From contig CADBUI010000010.1 of assembly GCA_902797855.1 (NCBI GenBank), positions 1 to 39,369 of the forward strand: a stretch of 39,369 nucleotides of DNA, in the 5' to 3' direction. Positions 15,394 through 23,156 of the stretch are shown here, in pieces. The notes under the pieces were generated by a model. It was not told the DNA's origin. It did no database searches and was given only the letters and a program-made list of their open reading frames with translations. Made by a program: the position numbers and the translations under genes. The stretch's first letter is position 1. Every line of letters starts with the position of its first letter. The DNA is from an uncultured Erysipelotrichaceae bacterium (GTDB lineage: Bacteria; Bacillota_I; Bacilli_A; RFN20; CAG-826).

Positions 15394-17091
15394 ATGGGCT
15401 TTTTAAACGTAAATAGCACTTATAAAGGTAATAAAGTACCTAAACTCACTAAGTGGCTATTCCCTTTGTCAGGTATTTTTAGAGATGCCTGCTATGCTCT
15501 TGTTGGTTCATTCTTACTTCAATACGCCATTAACTCTGGCGTTTTAAGTAGTGATCCAGACCAATTTACTGCGCAATATGGTGTTATTACCATTGCAATG
15601 ATTATTGCGCTTATTTGGGATGGTATTAATGACCCTATCATGGGCTTTATAGTGGAGAAATTCCGCTTCAAAAAACTTGGTAAATTCAAACCATGGATTC
15701 TCATTGGTGCAATCGGTAACGCTATTGCGGTTGTCTGTATGTTTATCATTCGTCCAGGTGCATATGTTGATGGTGCTTGGGTCGCTAACGGATGGGCATT
15801 CGTTGGTGTTATGATTGCCTTCTATTTCCTTTGGGATTTATTCTTCACAATTAATGATATTGGCTATTGGTCAATGCTTCCATCATTAACTAATGATGAA
15901 CATGAAAGAGCTTCTATCACATCTTTAATGACAGTCTCTGCATCTATCGGTGGATTCTTAATGACTGCTGGATGTATGCTTCTTCCAACCCTCTTCAGTG
16001 GTATCTCATCAGCAACGATGTACATGATACTTGCTATAGTGGTCTCAATACTCTTCTTCTTATCTCAACTTGCAGTCTTCTTACTATGTAAGGAAAGAGA
16101 TGAAGGTGAAACAGTTGAAGAAGCTGCAGAAACTACTCACTTCTTAGACTTATTTAAAGTATTTTTCAAAAATAAAGAACTTAGAGTTGCTATCATCTCG
16201 ATGTTCCTTTATTACCTCGCTAGTGGAGTTCTCACTGGTGGTATTGGTCTAAACTATTTCTATCTCTCACTTGGTTATGGATCAGGTAAAGGTGGACTTG
16301 TTTCAACAATTATCTCAGTCATGTATGTTCTAGCGATGGTCTCTTCTCAAGCTATCTATCCAATGATTGCTAAGAAGATTTCAAAACAAAAAATTCTCAC
16401 CATTACATTCATCATTCAAATGGTCGGATTCTTAGGATTCTTCCTCTGCTGTATCCCATTATTCGGTGATAATCCACTTGCATACAACGCTCCTCTTGAA
16501 ACAGAAGCTAAAGATTTCTTCACCATGAACCTTGGTTGGGCGTTTGGAGGAACTATGTTCCTATACTATCTCTTCCCATTCATCTTCTTCTTTGGAATGG
16601 GTATGATGTATTTAGCCATCATGGTTATGTTCCAAGACGCTATCGACTATAACGAACTTGAATTTGGTGAAAGAAAAGAATCAATCATCTCTGCTTGGAG
16701 ACCTCTTGATGTTAAACTCTCAAGTGCATTACTTAGAGGATTCCAATATCTTATCTTCTTAGTTAGTGGGCTTCTTGTTGCAATTAATGGTATCTCTGAT
16801 GCTGAAAATGCACACAACATTGCTTCACAAGGAAAACCAGCTGATTGGGTTGATGATAACTTTGTTAATAGTGTTGTCGCCATTAAAAATGGCGTCCTTG
16901 CATCACAAATCCGTATTGCAGGTATCTTAATTGTTGTTATCTTAATTGGATCAATTGTTGGTGCATGGTTACTTATGCACTTCGGATACACAATCACTGA
17001 AGAAAAGCATCTTGAAATCGTTAAAAAACTTGAAGAAAAGCACGCTAAAAAAGATGCTAGTAAACCAGTAGAACTTCAAGAAGCTAAATAA
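15394..17091 (+). CDS. GPH-family sugar:cation symporter (MFS)
   Basis: A 565-aa, 12-span carrier of the glycoside-pentoside-hexuronide family. The loop after TM2, IWDGINDPIMGFIVEKFRFKK followed by GKFKPWI, is the family signature, and INDIGYWSMLPSLTNDEHERA matches the second conserved loop around TM5. It is longer than the usual 450-500 aa, with insertions near residues 350-385 and 445-490 and a charged C-terminal tail (KKLEEKHAKKDASKP). Relatives import melibiose, lactose, xylosides or glucuronides with Na+ or H+. AAAGGAG precedes ATG. The overlapping cre site supports a carbon-source role. It is a single-gene unit ending in a strong terminator, with no catabolic enzyme beside it to reveal the sugar. 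Confidence 0.9.
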   Translation: MGFLNVNSTYKGNKVPKLTKWLFPLSGIFRDACYALVGSFLLQYAINSGVLSSDPDQFTAQYGVITIAMIIALIWDGINDPIMGFIVEKFRFKKLGKFKPWILIGAIGNAIAVVCMFIIRPGAYVDGAWVANGWAFVGVMIAFYFLWDLFFTINDIGYWSMLPSLTNDEHERASITSLMTVSASIGGFLMTAGCMLLPTLFSGISSATMYMILAIVVSILFFLSQLAVFLLCKERDEGETVEEAAETTHFLDLFKVFFKNKELRVAIISMFLYYLASGVLTGGIGLNYFYLSLGYGSGKGGLVSTIISVMYVLAMVSSQAIYPMIAKKISKQKILTITFIIQMVGFLGFFLCCIPLFGDNPLAYNAPLETEAKDFFTMNLGWAFGGTMFLYYLFPFIFFFGMGMMYLAIMVMFQDAIDYNELEFGERKESIISAWRPLDVKLSSALLRGFQYLIFLVSGLLVAINGISDAENAHNIASQGKPADWVDDNFVNSVVAIKNGVLASQIRIAGILIVVILIGSIVGAWLLMHFGYTITEEKHLEIVKKLEEKHAKKDASKPVELQEAK

Positions 17092-17107
17092 TAATTACTA
17101 TGTAATT

Positions 17108-17134
17108 AGGACCTGAGCAAATCAGGTCCTTTTT
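17108..17134 (+). terminator. Terminator after the GPH symporter
   Basis: A 9-bp stem AGGACCTGA / TCAGGTCCT (17108-17116 and 17122-17130) with loop GCAAA and four or more T residues. Confidence 0.92.
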
Positions 17135-17170
17135 ATATTATAAAAAATCTTTATTATTTTTAGTGCGCTA

Positions 17171-17179
17171 TGTTATAAT
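17171..17179 (+). promoter_or_regulatory. Extended -10 promoter
   Basis: TG-T-TATAAT (17171-17179) is a full extended -10 box; no clear -35 is needed. The ribosome site AAGGAG lies before ATG 17205. Confidence 0.65.
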
Positions 17180-17204
17180 CATTATGTATATAAGGAGATT
17201 TCTT

Positions 17205-17780
17205 ATGGCCAAAAAAGAAAAAGAAGTTTTAGCTGAAGAAGAAGTTGTTAGTGAAGAACAACCAGTAGAAGAAAAGAAACTCTCACTTAAAGAAAGACTA
17301 CTTAACTTCAGATTTTTATCACTTTTAATCGCTATCGGTGGAGTTTGCTCCGCGATTGTATCAATTTTGTTCTTATTATTCTTCCAACTTTCCAGAATGT
17401 ATATGGGAAAAGCCGCTGGAGAAACTGGACAAGCTGTCGCTGATGATCAAGTTATTGGATTTGTTATGTTTATCTTTGCAGTTGCAGGTCTTGTTATCGG
17501 TATTCTTAATGCCTATACATCGCTTCCATTTATTCTTAACAAAGAAAAACTATCTCCAAAGAAATCTCATGGATGGCTTTCATTAGCTGGTGGAGCACTT
17601 GATTTATTACTTGTTATCTTCTCGTTATTAAATATTATTCTCCGTCCATCTACCCCAGTTATTTATTGGGTTGTCGTTATGGTTCTTGGAGTTATCGCTG
17701 CTGCTTATAGTGCACTTCTCTTATTCCCAGCCTTAAGCGTTAAGCTATATCAACCAAAACCAGTTGTAAAAGCTAAATAA
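17205..17780 (+). CDS. Four-span membrane protein of unknown function
   Basis: A 191-aa protein. The N-terminal 40 residues are charged and Glu/Lys rich (cytoplasmic), followed by four hydrophobic segments (about 47-70, 88-110, 130-148 and 152-175) and a short basic tail. ATG 17205 is chosen over upstream in-frame ATGs because AAGGAGA stands 9 nt before it and the extended -10 box lies upstream. No family is recognised. It has its own terminator, so it is monocistronic. Confidence 0.8.
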   Translation: MAKKEKEVLAEEEVVSEEQPVEEKKLSLKERLLNFRFLSLLIAIGGVCSAIVSILFLLFFQLSRMYMGKAAGETGQAVADDQVIGFVMFIFAVAGLVIGILNAYTSLPFILNKEKLSPKKSHGWLSLAGGALDLLLVIFSLLNIILRPSTPVIYWVVVMVLGVIAAAYSALLLFPALSVKLYQPKPVVKAK

Positions 17781-17795
17781 TTAGTTAACTAAATT

Positions 17796-17821
17796 AGCCC
17801 GTTCACAAAACGGGCTTTTTT
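17796..17821 (+). terminator. Terminator
   Basis: An 8-bp stem AGCCCGTT / AACGGGCT (17796-17803 and 17809-17816) with loop CACAA and a run of T residues. Confidence 0.92.
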
Positions 17822-17843
17822 ATTACCTTCAGAGATAGCAATA

Positions 17844-17877
17844 AACAAAAAAAGAAAAGACCTCACGAGAGATCTTT
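17844..17877 (-). terminator. Terminator of the minus-strand membrane protein gene
   Basis: Minus-strand stem AAAGATCTC / GAGGTCTTT with one T-G wobble (17856-17877), followed by TCTTTTTTTG on the minus strand. Confidence 0.8.
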
Positions 17878-17899
17878 GTCTTTATAGTTAACAAATTAA

Positions 17900-18334
17900 C
17901 TATTCTTTCTTGAAATCAAGTAATGCACCTAAGCATTCGAGTGCGCCTGCAACGATTGCAAGAACACCGGTTGCGATAAGTCCACCATTAACGGAATATT
18001 TGCTTACTTCACTTCCGAAATAGAAGTTTGGAAGAAGAAGAACGAATACTCCAGCGGCAATACTTACAAGTGCTGCACCAATAAGAATGAATTTTCTTAC
18101 CTTTAGTGGAAGAAGTCCACAAAGCACAAATAGTGGTGCAAAGCATAGTAAGAAGAAACCGACTATGTTTAAGGCATTAAGATTGTCTCCTTGCCATACA
18201 GCTTGATAGTAGCTAACTCCGACTACAGTGTCACTAGCAACACGTGTAGCGATCGATAAACTAGCAAGACCGAAGGCAATGCCTAATAATACAAGGGAGA
18301 CGAGTCCAAGAATTGGAACTAAAATTCTGCGCAT
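17900..18334 (-). CDS. Four-span membrane protein of unknown function
   Basis: A 144-aa protein with a short basic start (MRR), a first hydrophobic segment (about 4-27), a polar external loop (about 30-52) and three further spans ending in a charged DFKKE. Ala, Val and Leu dominate. AAAGGAG lies 9 nt before ATG. A promoter TTGATT-16-TATAAT is readable upstream on the minus strand, with -10 at 18367-18362. I recognise no family. It stands alone between two plus-strand units. Confidence 0.75.
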   Translation of the reverse strand: MRRILVPILGLVSLVLLGIAFGLASLSIATRVASDTVVGVSYYQAVWQGDNLNALNIVGFFLLCFAPLFVLCGLLPLKVRKFILIGAALVSIAAGVFVLLLPNFYFGSEVSKYSVNGGLIATGVLAIVAGALECLGALLDFKKE

Positions 18335-18417
18335 AATTTTTCTCCTTTATAGACAACGATAATTATATTTTAATTATTAATTTAATCAATACAATTTTAT
18401 GTGTAGATAAATATTTC

Positions 18418-18446
18418 TTGCAACTTAATAAATTATTTATTATATT
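18418..18446 (+). promoter_or_regulatory. Promoter of the rimP-nusA-infB operon
   Basis: TTGCAA (18418-18423), a 17-bp spacer and TATATT (18441-18446). The expected start near 18453 begins an untranslated leader of about 80 nt. Confidence 0.7.
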
Positions 18447-18453
18447 GTTTATG

Positions 18454-18520
18454 CTCAAGTAATTGAGTACTCTTAGTTTTATTACTTAGAGTGGCTAGTT
18501 GGCCACTCTTTGTGTTTTTT
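18454..18520 (+). promoter_or_regulatory. Attenuator-like leader of the rimP-nusA operon
   Basis: Three hairpins are readable. CTCAA-GTAA-TTGAG is at 18454-18467. ACTCTTAG pairs with CTTAGAGT (18469-18476 and 18485-18492, one T-T mismatch). The terminator AGAGTGGC-TAGTTG-GCCACTCT (18488-18509) is followed by TTGTGTTTTTT. The second and third share bases 18488-18492 and cannot coexist, so the layout is antiterminator versus terminator. The U tract is interrupted by two G, as in NusA-dependent terminators. Autoregulation by NusA through such a leader terminator is known in B. subtilis; it is inferred here. Confidence 0.65.
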
Positions 18521-18531
18521 ATGGGGGTTAT

Positions 18532-18990
18532 ATGGTAAGCGATCAAATTAAAGAACTTATTTCTAAAAAGGTTAGTGAACTTGGTTACGACTATCTTGAT
18601 GTTTCCTTTAAAAAGGAAAATGGAACATTAATTCTAAGAATCACAGTTGACAAAGATGATGCGATTTCATTAGAAGATATTGTTAAAGTTAACGAAGTTA
18701 TCTCTCCTATTATTGATGAAGCTGACTTAATTAAAGATAAATACATGCTTGATGTCACTTCTTTAGGAGCGGAAAAACCAATCAAACTAGATAAGTTAGA
18801 AAAATATGTAGATAAATACATCAATATTCACTTACTAAATCCATATAAAGGTGAGAACTATCTAGAAGGAACTCTCTTAGAAGTTAGTGAAAAAGTAATA
18901 GTTATCGAACTAAAAGATAAAGCTAGGAAGTTTAAAGTAAGCATAAATCGAGACAACATTGATAAAGCTCGATTAGCAATAAAATTCTAA
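18532..18990 (+). CDS. rimP: Ribosome maturation factor RimP
   Basis: A 152-aa cytoplasmic protein needed for 30S subunit maturation. The N-terminal alpha/beta domain includes LGYDYLDVSFKKENGTLILRITVDKD and the family run ISLEDIVKVNEVISPIIDEADLIKDKYMLDVTSLGAEKPIK, which matches the RimP signature LEVSSPGldRPL; the C-terminal Sm-like domain follows. Start ATG 18532 follows GGGGG with 4-nt spacing; the upstream in-frame ATG 18499 lies inside the leader terminator hairpin and is rejected. It is first in the operon with nusA 21 nt downstream. Confidence 0.92.
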   Translation: MVSDQIKELISKKVSELGYDYLDVSFKKENGTLILRITVDKDDAISLEDIVKVNEVISPIIDEADLIKDKYMLDVTSLGAEKPIKLDKLEKYVDKYINIHLLNPYKGENYLEGTLLEVSEKVIVIELKDKARKFKVSINRDNIDKARLAIKF

Positions 18991-19011
18991 AAATTAAGGA
19001 GAATATGCAAA

Positions 19012-20682
19012 ATGCGTAGAAAAATCAAAGTCGAAGAGCCAAAAATTGACGCCGTGGAATTCATGGCGGCTTTAGACGAGCTTGAAGAAAAGAAAGGTAT
19101 TTCCAAAGCAGATGTTATTGCTGCTCTTAGTGATGCCTTAAAAAGAGCTTATATTAAAGAGCTCGGTGGTGGAGATGATGCTGATGTTAGAGTCACTATC
19201 AGCGATAACCCACCAGAAATCAAAATGTGCAGAGTAAGAAAGATCGTTAAAGATGTCCAAGATGACTATCTTGAAATCTCTCTTGAAGACGCTAGAGAAG
19301 TTAACAAAGATTACGAAATTGGTGATGAATTTGTTGAACCTGTTAGCGTAGAAAAACTAAGAAGACACACTGCTGGCGTTGTTAAATCAGTTTTAAATCA
19401 AAAACTTGCTGAAGCTGAAAAGCAAGTTCTCTACTTATCCTATAAGGATAAAATCGGAGAAATGGTCACAGGTATTGTCGACCGTTGTGATGAACATGGT
19501 TGTTCAGTTAATATCGGTAGAAGCACCGTTTACCTTTCACGTCGTGATTTAATTGGAGACGAAATGTTTGCAACTGGTGATCCAATTAGATTATTTGTTA
19601 GCGATGTTTCCGCTAGTGAAAAAGGTTCAATGGTGCGTTTGTCACGTTCTGATGCCGGATTCTTAAAAAGATTATTTGAAGAGCAAGTCAGAGAAATTTA
19701 CGATGGCTCCGTAATTATCAAAAACATTGCTCGTGATGCTGGAATTCGTTCCAAGATTTCTGTCTACACCAATGATCCAAATATCGATCCTATCGGTGCT
19801 TGTATTGGTATGGGTGGAAAAGCAATCCAATCAATTCTCAACTCCCTTGGTAAAAAATCCCAAGAAAAAGTTGATATCGTTTTATATTCTCCTAATAGTG
19901 CTTTATATATCGTTGATGCACTTCGTCCAGCCCAAGTTCTTTCCATCTATGTTAATGATGAAGAAAAGAAGGCTATCGCGATTGTTGAAAACGGAAAACT
20001 TAGCCTCGCAATTGGTCGTAAAGGCGCCAATGCACGTGTCGCTTGCCATTTAACTGGCTATAACATTGATATTAAAGAAGAAAGCGAAAAAGCTTCTTTA
20101 GAAGCTGAAGGCTATGTCTTCAAAACTATCGATGAACTTAAAGAAGAAGATGAAAAACTTCGTAAGAAAGCTCAATATGATAGCTACCTTGCAAGCATCA
20201 AACTCGCTCGCGCTCAAGAAAGCGTTGTGGAAAGTGGAGTAGAAAAGAGCAAACCTCAACAAATCCTTGATGAAGATATCAAAGAAGAAAAACCAGCTCC
20301 AGAAGCTCCAAAAGCTGAAGAAAAGGTTGAAGAAGTCAAAGAGGTTAAAGAAGAAGTTGTTAAACCCGTCAGTGAACATAAAGAAGTTAAGACTACAACT
20401 ACTTTAGAAGACCTTGAACAATCTCTTGAAAGCGAAAAGAAACGCGAAGCGTTTAAAGCTACCAAGAAGACTTCACGTCGTCCAAAAACAATCACTGATG
20501 ACGAAGTCGCTCATGAACAACCAACTGAAGAAGTTAAGAAAGTTGTTCCTCAAATGGATATTTACACCCAAGAAGAACTTGAGGAACTTGAAAAAGAAGA
20601 ACAAGAATATTCTGATGAATCCTTCGACGATGATATCGATTACGATGATTACGAAGAATATTATGATGACGACGATCGTTAA
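19012..20682 (+). CDS. nusA: Transcription termination/antitermination protein NusA with long acidic tail
   Basis: A 556-aa protein, long for a Gram-positive NusA (usually 350-400). The RNA-polymerase-binding N-terminal domain (1-130) is followed by S1 (about 140-205, starting GEMVTGIVDRC), KH1 with GMGGKAIQ and KH2 with GRKGANAR, ending near 370. Residues about 395-556 are a charged, Glu/Lys then Asp/Glu rich tail ending EEYYDDDDR, with no folded motif. NusA modulates pausing, intrinsic termination and coupling to the ribosome. Acidic tails of this kind occur in mycoplasma NusA, where the protein bridges polymerase and ribosome. It is second in the operon; its level may feed back on the leader terminator. 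Confidence 0.96.
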   Translation: MRRKIKVEEPKIDAVEFMAALDELEEKKGISKADVIAALSDALKRAYIKELGGGDDADVRVTISDNPPEIKMCRVRKIVKDVQDDYLEISLEDAREVNKDYEIGDEFVEPVSVEKLRRHTAGVVKSVLNQKLAEAEKQVLYLSYKDKIGEMVTGIVDRCDEHGCSVNIGRSTVYLSRRDLIGDEMFATGDPIRLFVSDVSASEKGSMVRLSRSDAGFLKRLFEEQVREIYDGSVIIKNIARDAGIRSKISVYTNDPNIDPIGACIGMGGKAIQSILNSLGKKSQEKVDIVLYSPNSALYIVDALRPAQVLSIYVNDEEKKAIAIVENGKLSLAIGRKGANARVACHLTGYNIDIKEESEKASLEAEGYVFKTIDELKEEDEKLRKKAQYDSYLASIKLARAQESVVESGVEKSKPQQILDEDIKEEKPAPEAPKAEEKVEEVKEVKEEVVKPVSEHKEVKTTTTLEDLEQSLESEKKREAFKATKKTSRRPKTITDDEVAHEQPTEEVKKVVPQMDIYTQEELEELEKEEQEYSDESFDDDIDYDDYEEYYDDDDR

Positions 20683-20690
20683 TTAAGTTT

Positions 20691-20951
20691 ATGAAGAAGA
20701 TTTCTTTACGTAAGTGCCTTGTTAAAAAGATTATGCTTCCTAAGGAAGATCTTCTTCGCATCGTCAAAAATAAAGATGGAGAAATTAAAGTTGATCCATC
20801 ATTTGTTCTCCCAGGTAGGGGAGCATACTTATCAAAAGATAAGCAAGTAATTGAAATCGCTAAAAAAAGGAAAGCGCTTGATAGAGCGTTTTCTACTAAA
20901 GTAGACGAGAGTATATATGATGAACTAATTAAGTTAGTAGAAAGAAGGTAA
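20691..20951 (+). CDS. ylxR: YlxR/RnpM family RNA-binding protein
   Basis: An 86-aa basic protein of the DUF448 family. RKCLVKKIMLPKEDLLRIVKN, VDPSF and GRGAYLSKD are the family signature residues. B. subtilis YlxR (RnpM) binds RNase P RNA and modulates it. The CxxC-like zinc or turn region of some members is missing: only one Cys is present. It lies 8 nt after nusA and 3 nt before infB, and no clear ribosome site is seen before ATG 20691, so it may rely on coupling. The YlxQ (L7Ae-like) gene that often follows is absent. Confidence 0.9.
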   Translation: MKKISLRKCLVKKIMLPKEDLLRIVKNKDGEIKVDPSFVLPGRGAYLSKDKQVIEIAKKRKALDRAFSTKVDESIYDELIKLVERR

Positions 20952-20954
20952 ATT

Positions 20955-22778
20955 ATGGCAAAAAATCACGATAATAGAAGAAGTAACATTCCAGCTAATA
21001 ATTCAAGTAAAAAAGAAATGAATAAAGTTAACAATGGTGTCTTTGTTTATAGTGACACTTTAACCTTAGCCGATCTTTCTAAACAACTTAATATTCCTGC
21101 GACCGATATCATCAAATTCTTATTTATGAATAAGAAAATGGTCACAATTAACCAAACGCTTGATGATGAAACCATCGGACTTATTTGTCTTGAATTTGGC
21201 TTTGATTTTAGAAAAGAAAAAGCCGTCAGTGAAGAAAACTTTGAAGAGATGGAAATCGTTGATAAGCCAGAAGATCTTTCTCCTCGCGCTCCAGTGGTTA
21301 CAATCATGGGTCACGTTGACCATGGTAAAACTACATTAATTGATGCGATTAGAAATTCGCACCTTGTCGATAGTGAAGTTGGTGGTATTTCCCAAGCTAT
21401 CGGTGCTTATCAAAAAGAAATTAATGGTCAAAAGATTACATTTCTTGACACTCCAGGGCATGAAGCATTTACCGCTATGCGTTCCCGTGGAGCTTCTGTA
21501 ACCGATATTGTTGTCCTTGTTGTCGCTGCCGATGACGGAGTCATGCCTCAAACAATTGAAGCTATTAATCACGCTAAAGCAGCGGGAGTGCCAATTATCG
21601 TAGCAGTTAATAAAATTGATAAAGATGGTGCTAATCCAGAAAGAATCAGAAATGAACTCATGCAATATGACATAATTCCTGAAGAATATGGTGGAGACAC
21701 AATTTTCTGCGATATTTCTGCTAAAAAGAACATTGGTATTAAAGAATTGCTTGAAGCTATTTTAGTAGTTTCTGAAATGCTTGAACTTAAAGCTAACCCA
21801 AATCGTTATGCGATTGGTACAGTTATCGAAGCTAATCTAGATAAAGGCGAAGGTCCAAAGGCTACTTTACTAGTTCAAAATGGTACCCTTTCATTCCAAG
21901 ACTATGTTGTTGTTGGCTCTGCCTATGGAAAAATTAGACGTATGTCTAACGAACATAAAAAAGTCGTTAAGACTGCTGTTCCATCAACACCTGTTAGTGT
22001 TATTGGACTTAGTGAAGTTCCTAACGCTGGTGATAAATTCATGGCTTTCCCAACCGAAAAGCAAGCTAGAGATATCGCGTTTAAACGTGCTTTAGCGAAG
22101 AAAAATGAGGAACTCGCTGGTAATAGTGCTCGTTCTCTTTCTGATTTATATGACCGAATCCATGAAGGTGAAGTTCAAGAACTCGCCATCATTATTAAAG
22201 CTGACACTAATGGTAGTGCTGAAGCTGTTAAATCAACAGTTGAAAAACTTTCTAACGATCAAGTTAAGATTAAAGTTATTCACTCATCTACAGGTGCTAT
22301 CACTGAAAGTGATATTATGCTCGCAAGTGCTTCAGGAGCAATTATCTATGGCTTTAATGTTCGTCCAAGTGCATTAATTTCTCAAAAAGCTGAACAAGAA
22401 AAGATTGAAATTAGATTACATCGTATTATCTACGATCTTAAAAACGAACTTGAAGACGCTATGAAAGGCATGCTTAAAAAAGAAGAAGTTGAACAAGTTA
22501 CTGGTCAAGCCGAAGTTAGAACTCTCATTCATATTTCGAAAGTTGGTACAGTTGCTGGTAGCTATGTCACTAGTGGAGTTATTAAAGCTGGTGAAAAGAT
22601 TCGCTTACTCCGTAATGGTGTTATCGTTTACGAAGGAAAAATTGCTAGCTTAAAACGCTTTAAAGATGATGCTAGAGAAGTAAAAGAAGGTTTTGAATGT
22701 GGTATCACAATCGAAAACTATAATGACCTTAAAGAATTCGATATTATCGAAGGATATGAAATGGTGGAGAAAGAATAA
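20955..22778 (+). CDS. infB: Translation initiation factor IF-2, short form
   Basis: A 607-aa GTPase that places initiator tRNA on the 30S subunit and promotes subunit joining. A short polar start is followed by the IF2_N helix domain (about 35-90). The G domain has GHVDHGKT (119-126), DTPGH (165-169), NKID (219-222) and SAKK. Domains II, III and IV follow, ending [21 protein letters not shown]. The long, charged N-terminal region of Bacillus or E. coli IF-2 is missing, as in mollicutes. The ribosome site AGAAGG lies in the end of ylxR. It overlaps rbfA by 1 nt (TAATG). Confidence 0.97.
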   Translation: MAKNHDNRRSNIPANNSSKKEMNKVNNGVFVYSDTLTLADLSKQLNIPATDIIKFLFMNKKMVTINQTLDDETIGLICLEFGFDFRKEKAVSEENFEEMEIVDKPEDLSPRAPVVTIMGHVDHGKTTLIDAIRNSHLVDSEVGGISQAIGAYQKEINGQKITFLDTPGHEAFTAMRSRGASVTDIVVLVVAADDGVMPQTIEAINHAKAAGVPIIVAVNKIDKDGANPERIRNELMQYDIIPEEYGGDTIFCDISAKKNIGIKELLEAILVVSEMLELKANPNRYAIGTVIEANLDKGEGPKATLLVQNGTLSFQDYVVVGSAYGKIRRMSNEHKKVVKTAVPSTPVSVIGLSEVPNAGDKFMAFPTEKQARDIAFKRALAKKNEELAGNSARSLSDLYDRIHEGEVQELAIIIKADTNGSAEAVKSTVEKLSNDQVKIKVIHSSTGAITESDIMLASASGAIIYGFNVRPSALISQKAEQEKIEIRLHRIIYDLKNELEDAMKGMLKKEEVEQVTGQAEVRTLIHISKVGTVAGSYVTSGVIKAGEKIRLLRNGVIVYEGKIASLKRFKDDAREVKEGFECGITIENYNDLKEFDIIEGYEMVEKE

Positions 22779-23134
22779 TGGCAGATCGTACACAAAGAAT
22801 TCAGTCTATTATTTCTAAAAACATCTCTGAAATTATTCAGTTTGAGCTTAAAAATCCACGTATCGGATTTTGCACTGTTAGTGAAGTGAATGTTTCAACA
22901 GATTTTTCATATGCAAAAGTTTACGTTACTTTTTTAGGCGCTAAATATCCTAAACAAAATCTTGAAGAACTCAATAAATGTAAAGGATATGTCCGTTCTT
23001 CGCTTGCGAAGAAAATTGATATTCGTAAAACTCCAGAGATCACTTTCTATTTAGATGATACTTATGAAAGAAGTGAACGTCTTGAAGAAGTTCTTCGTAA
23101 AGAACAAGAAAAAATAGATTCACTTAAAAAATAA
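22778..23134 (+). CDS. rbfA: Ribosome-binding factor A
   Basis: A 118-aa KH-fold protein required for late 16S rRNA 5'-end maturation and cold adaptation. Family features: RIQSIISKNISEIIQFELKNPRIGFCTVSEVNVSTDFSYAKVYVTFLG, then IRKTPEITFYLDDTYERSERLEEVL. The length is typical. It is the last gene of the operon, overlapping infB by 1 nt. The convergent ttcA-like gene starts its 3' end 12 nt further on. Confidence 0.95.
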   Translation: MADRTQRIQSIISKNISEIIQFELKNPRIGFCTVSEVNVSTDFSYAKVYVTFLGAKYPKQNLEELNKCKGYVRSSLAKKIDIRKTPEITFYLDDTYERSERLEEVLRKEQEKIDSLKK

Positions 23135-23135
23135 A

Positions 23136-23156
23136 AAAGAGAAGTTTTACTTCTCC
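23136..23156 (-). terminator. Terminator overlapping the end of the ttcA-like gene
   Basis: A 6-bp stem GAGAAG / CTTCTC (23139-23144 and 23150-23155). On the minus strand it continues into a strong TTTTTTATTTT run, so it mainly serves the ttcA-like gene, whose stop codon lies in the loop. The plus-strand tail for rbfA is weaker. Confidence 0.65.

Noticed and set aside
18499-18531. Upstream start for rimP
   Set aside because: The 11 extra codons overlap the leader terminator stem, loop and U tract; ATG 18532 has GGGGG just upstream.
20414-20686. Frames overlapping the nusA tail on both strands (20098-20767)
   Set aside because: These open frames mirror the repetitive Glu/Lys and Asp codons of the acidic tail in other frames and show no start signals or family likeness.
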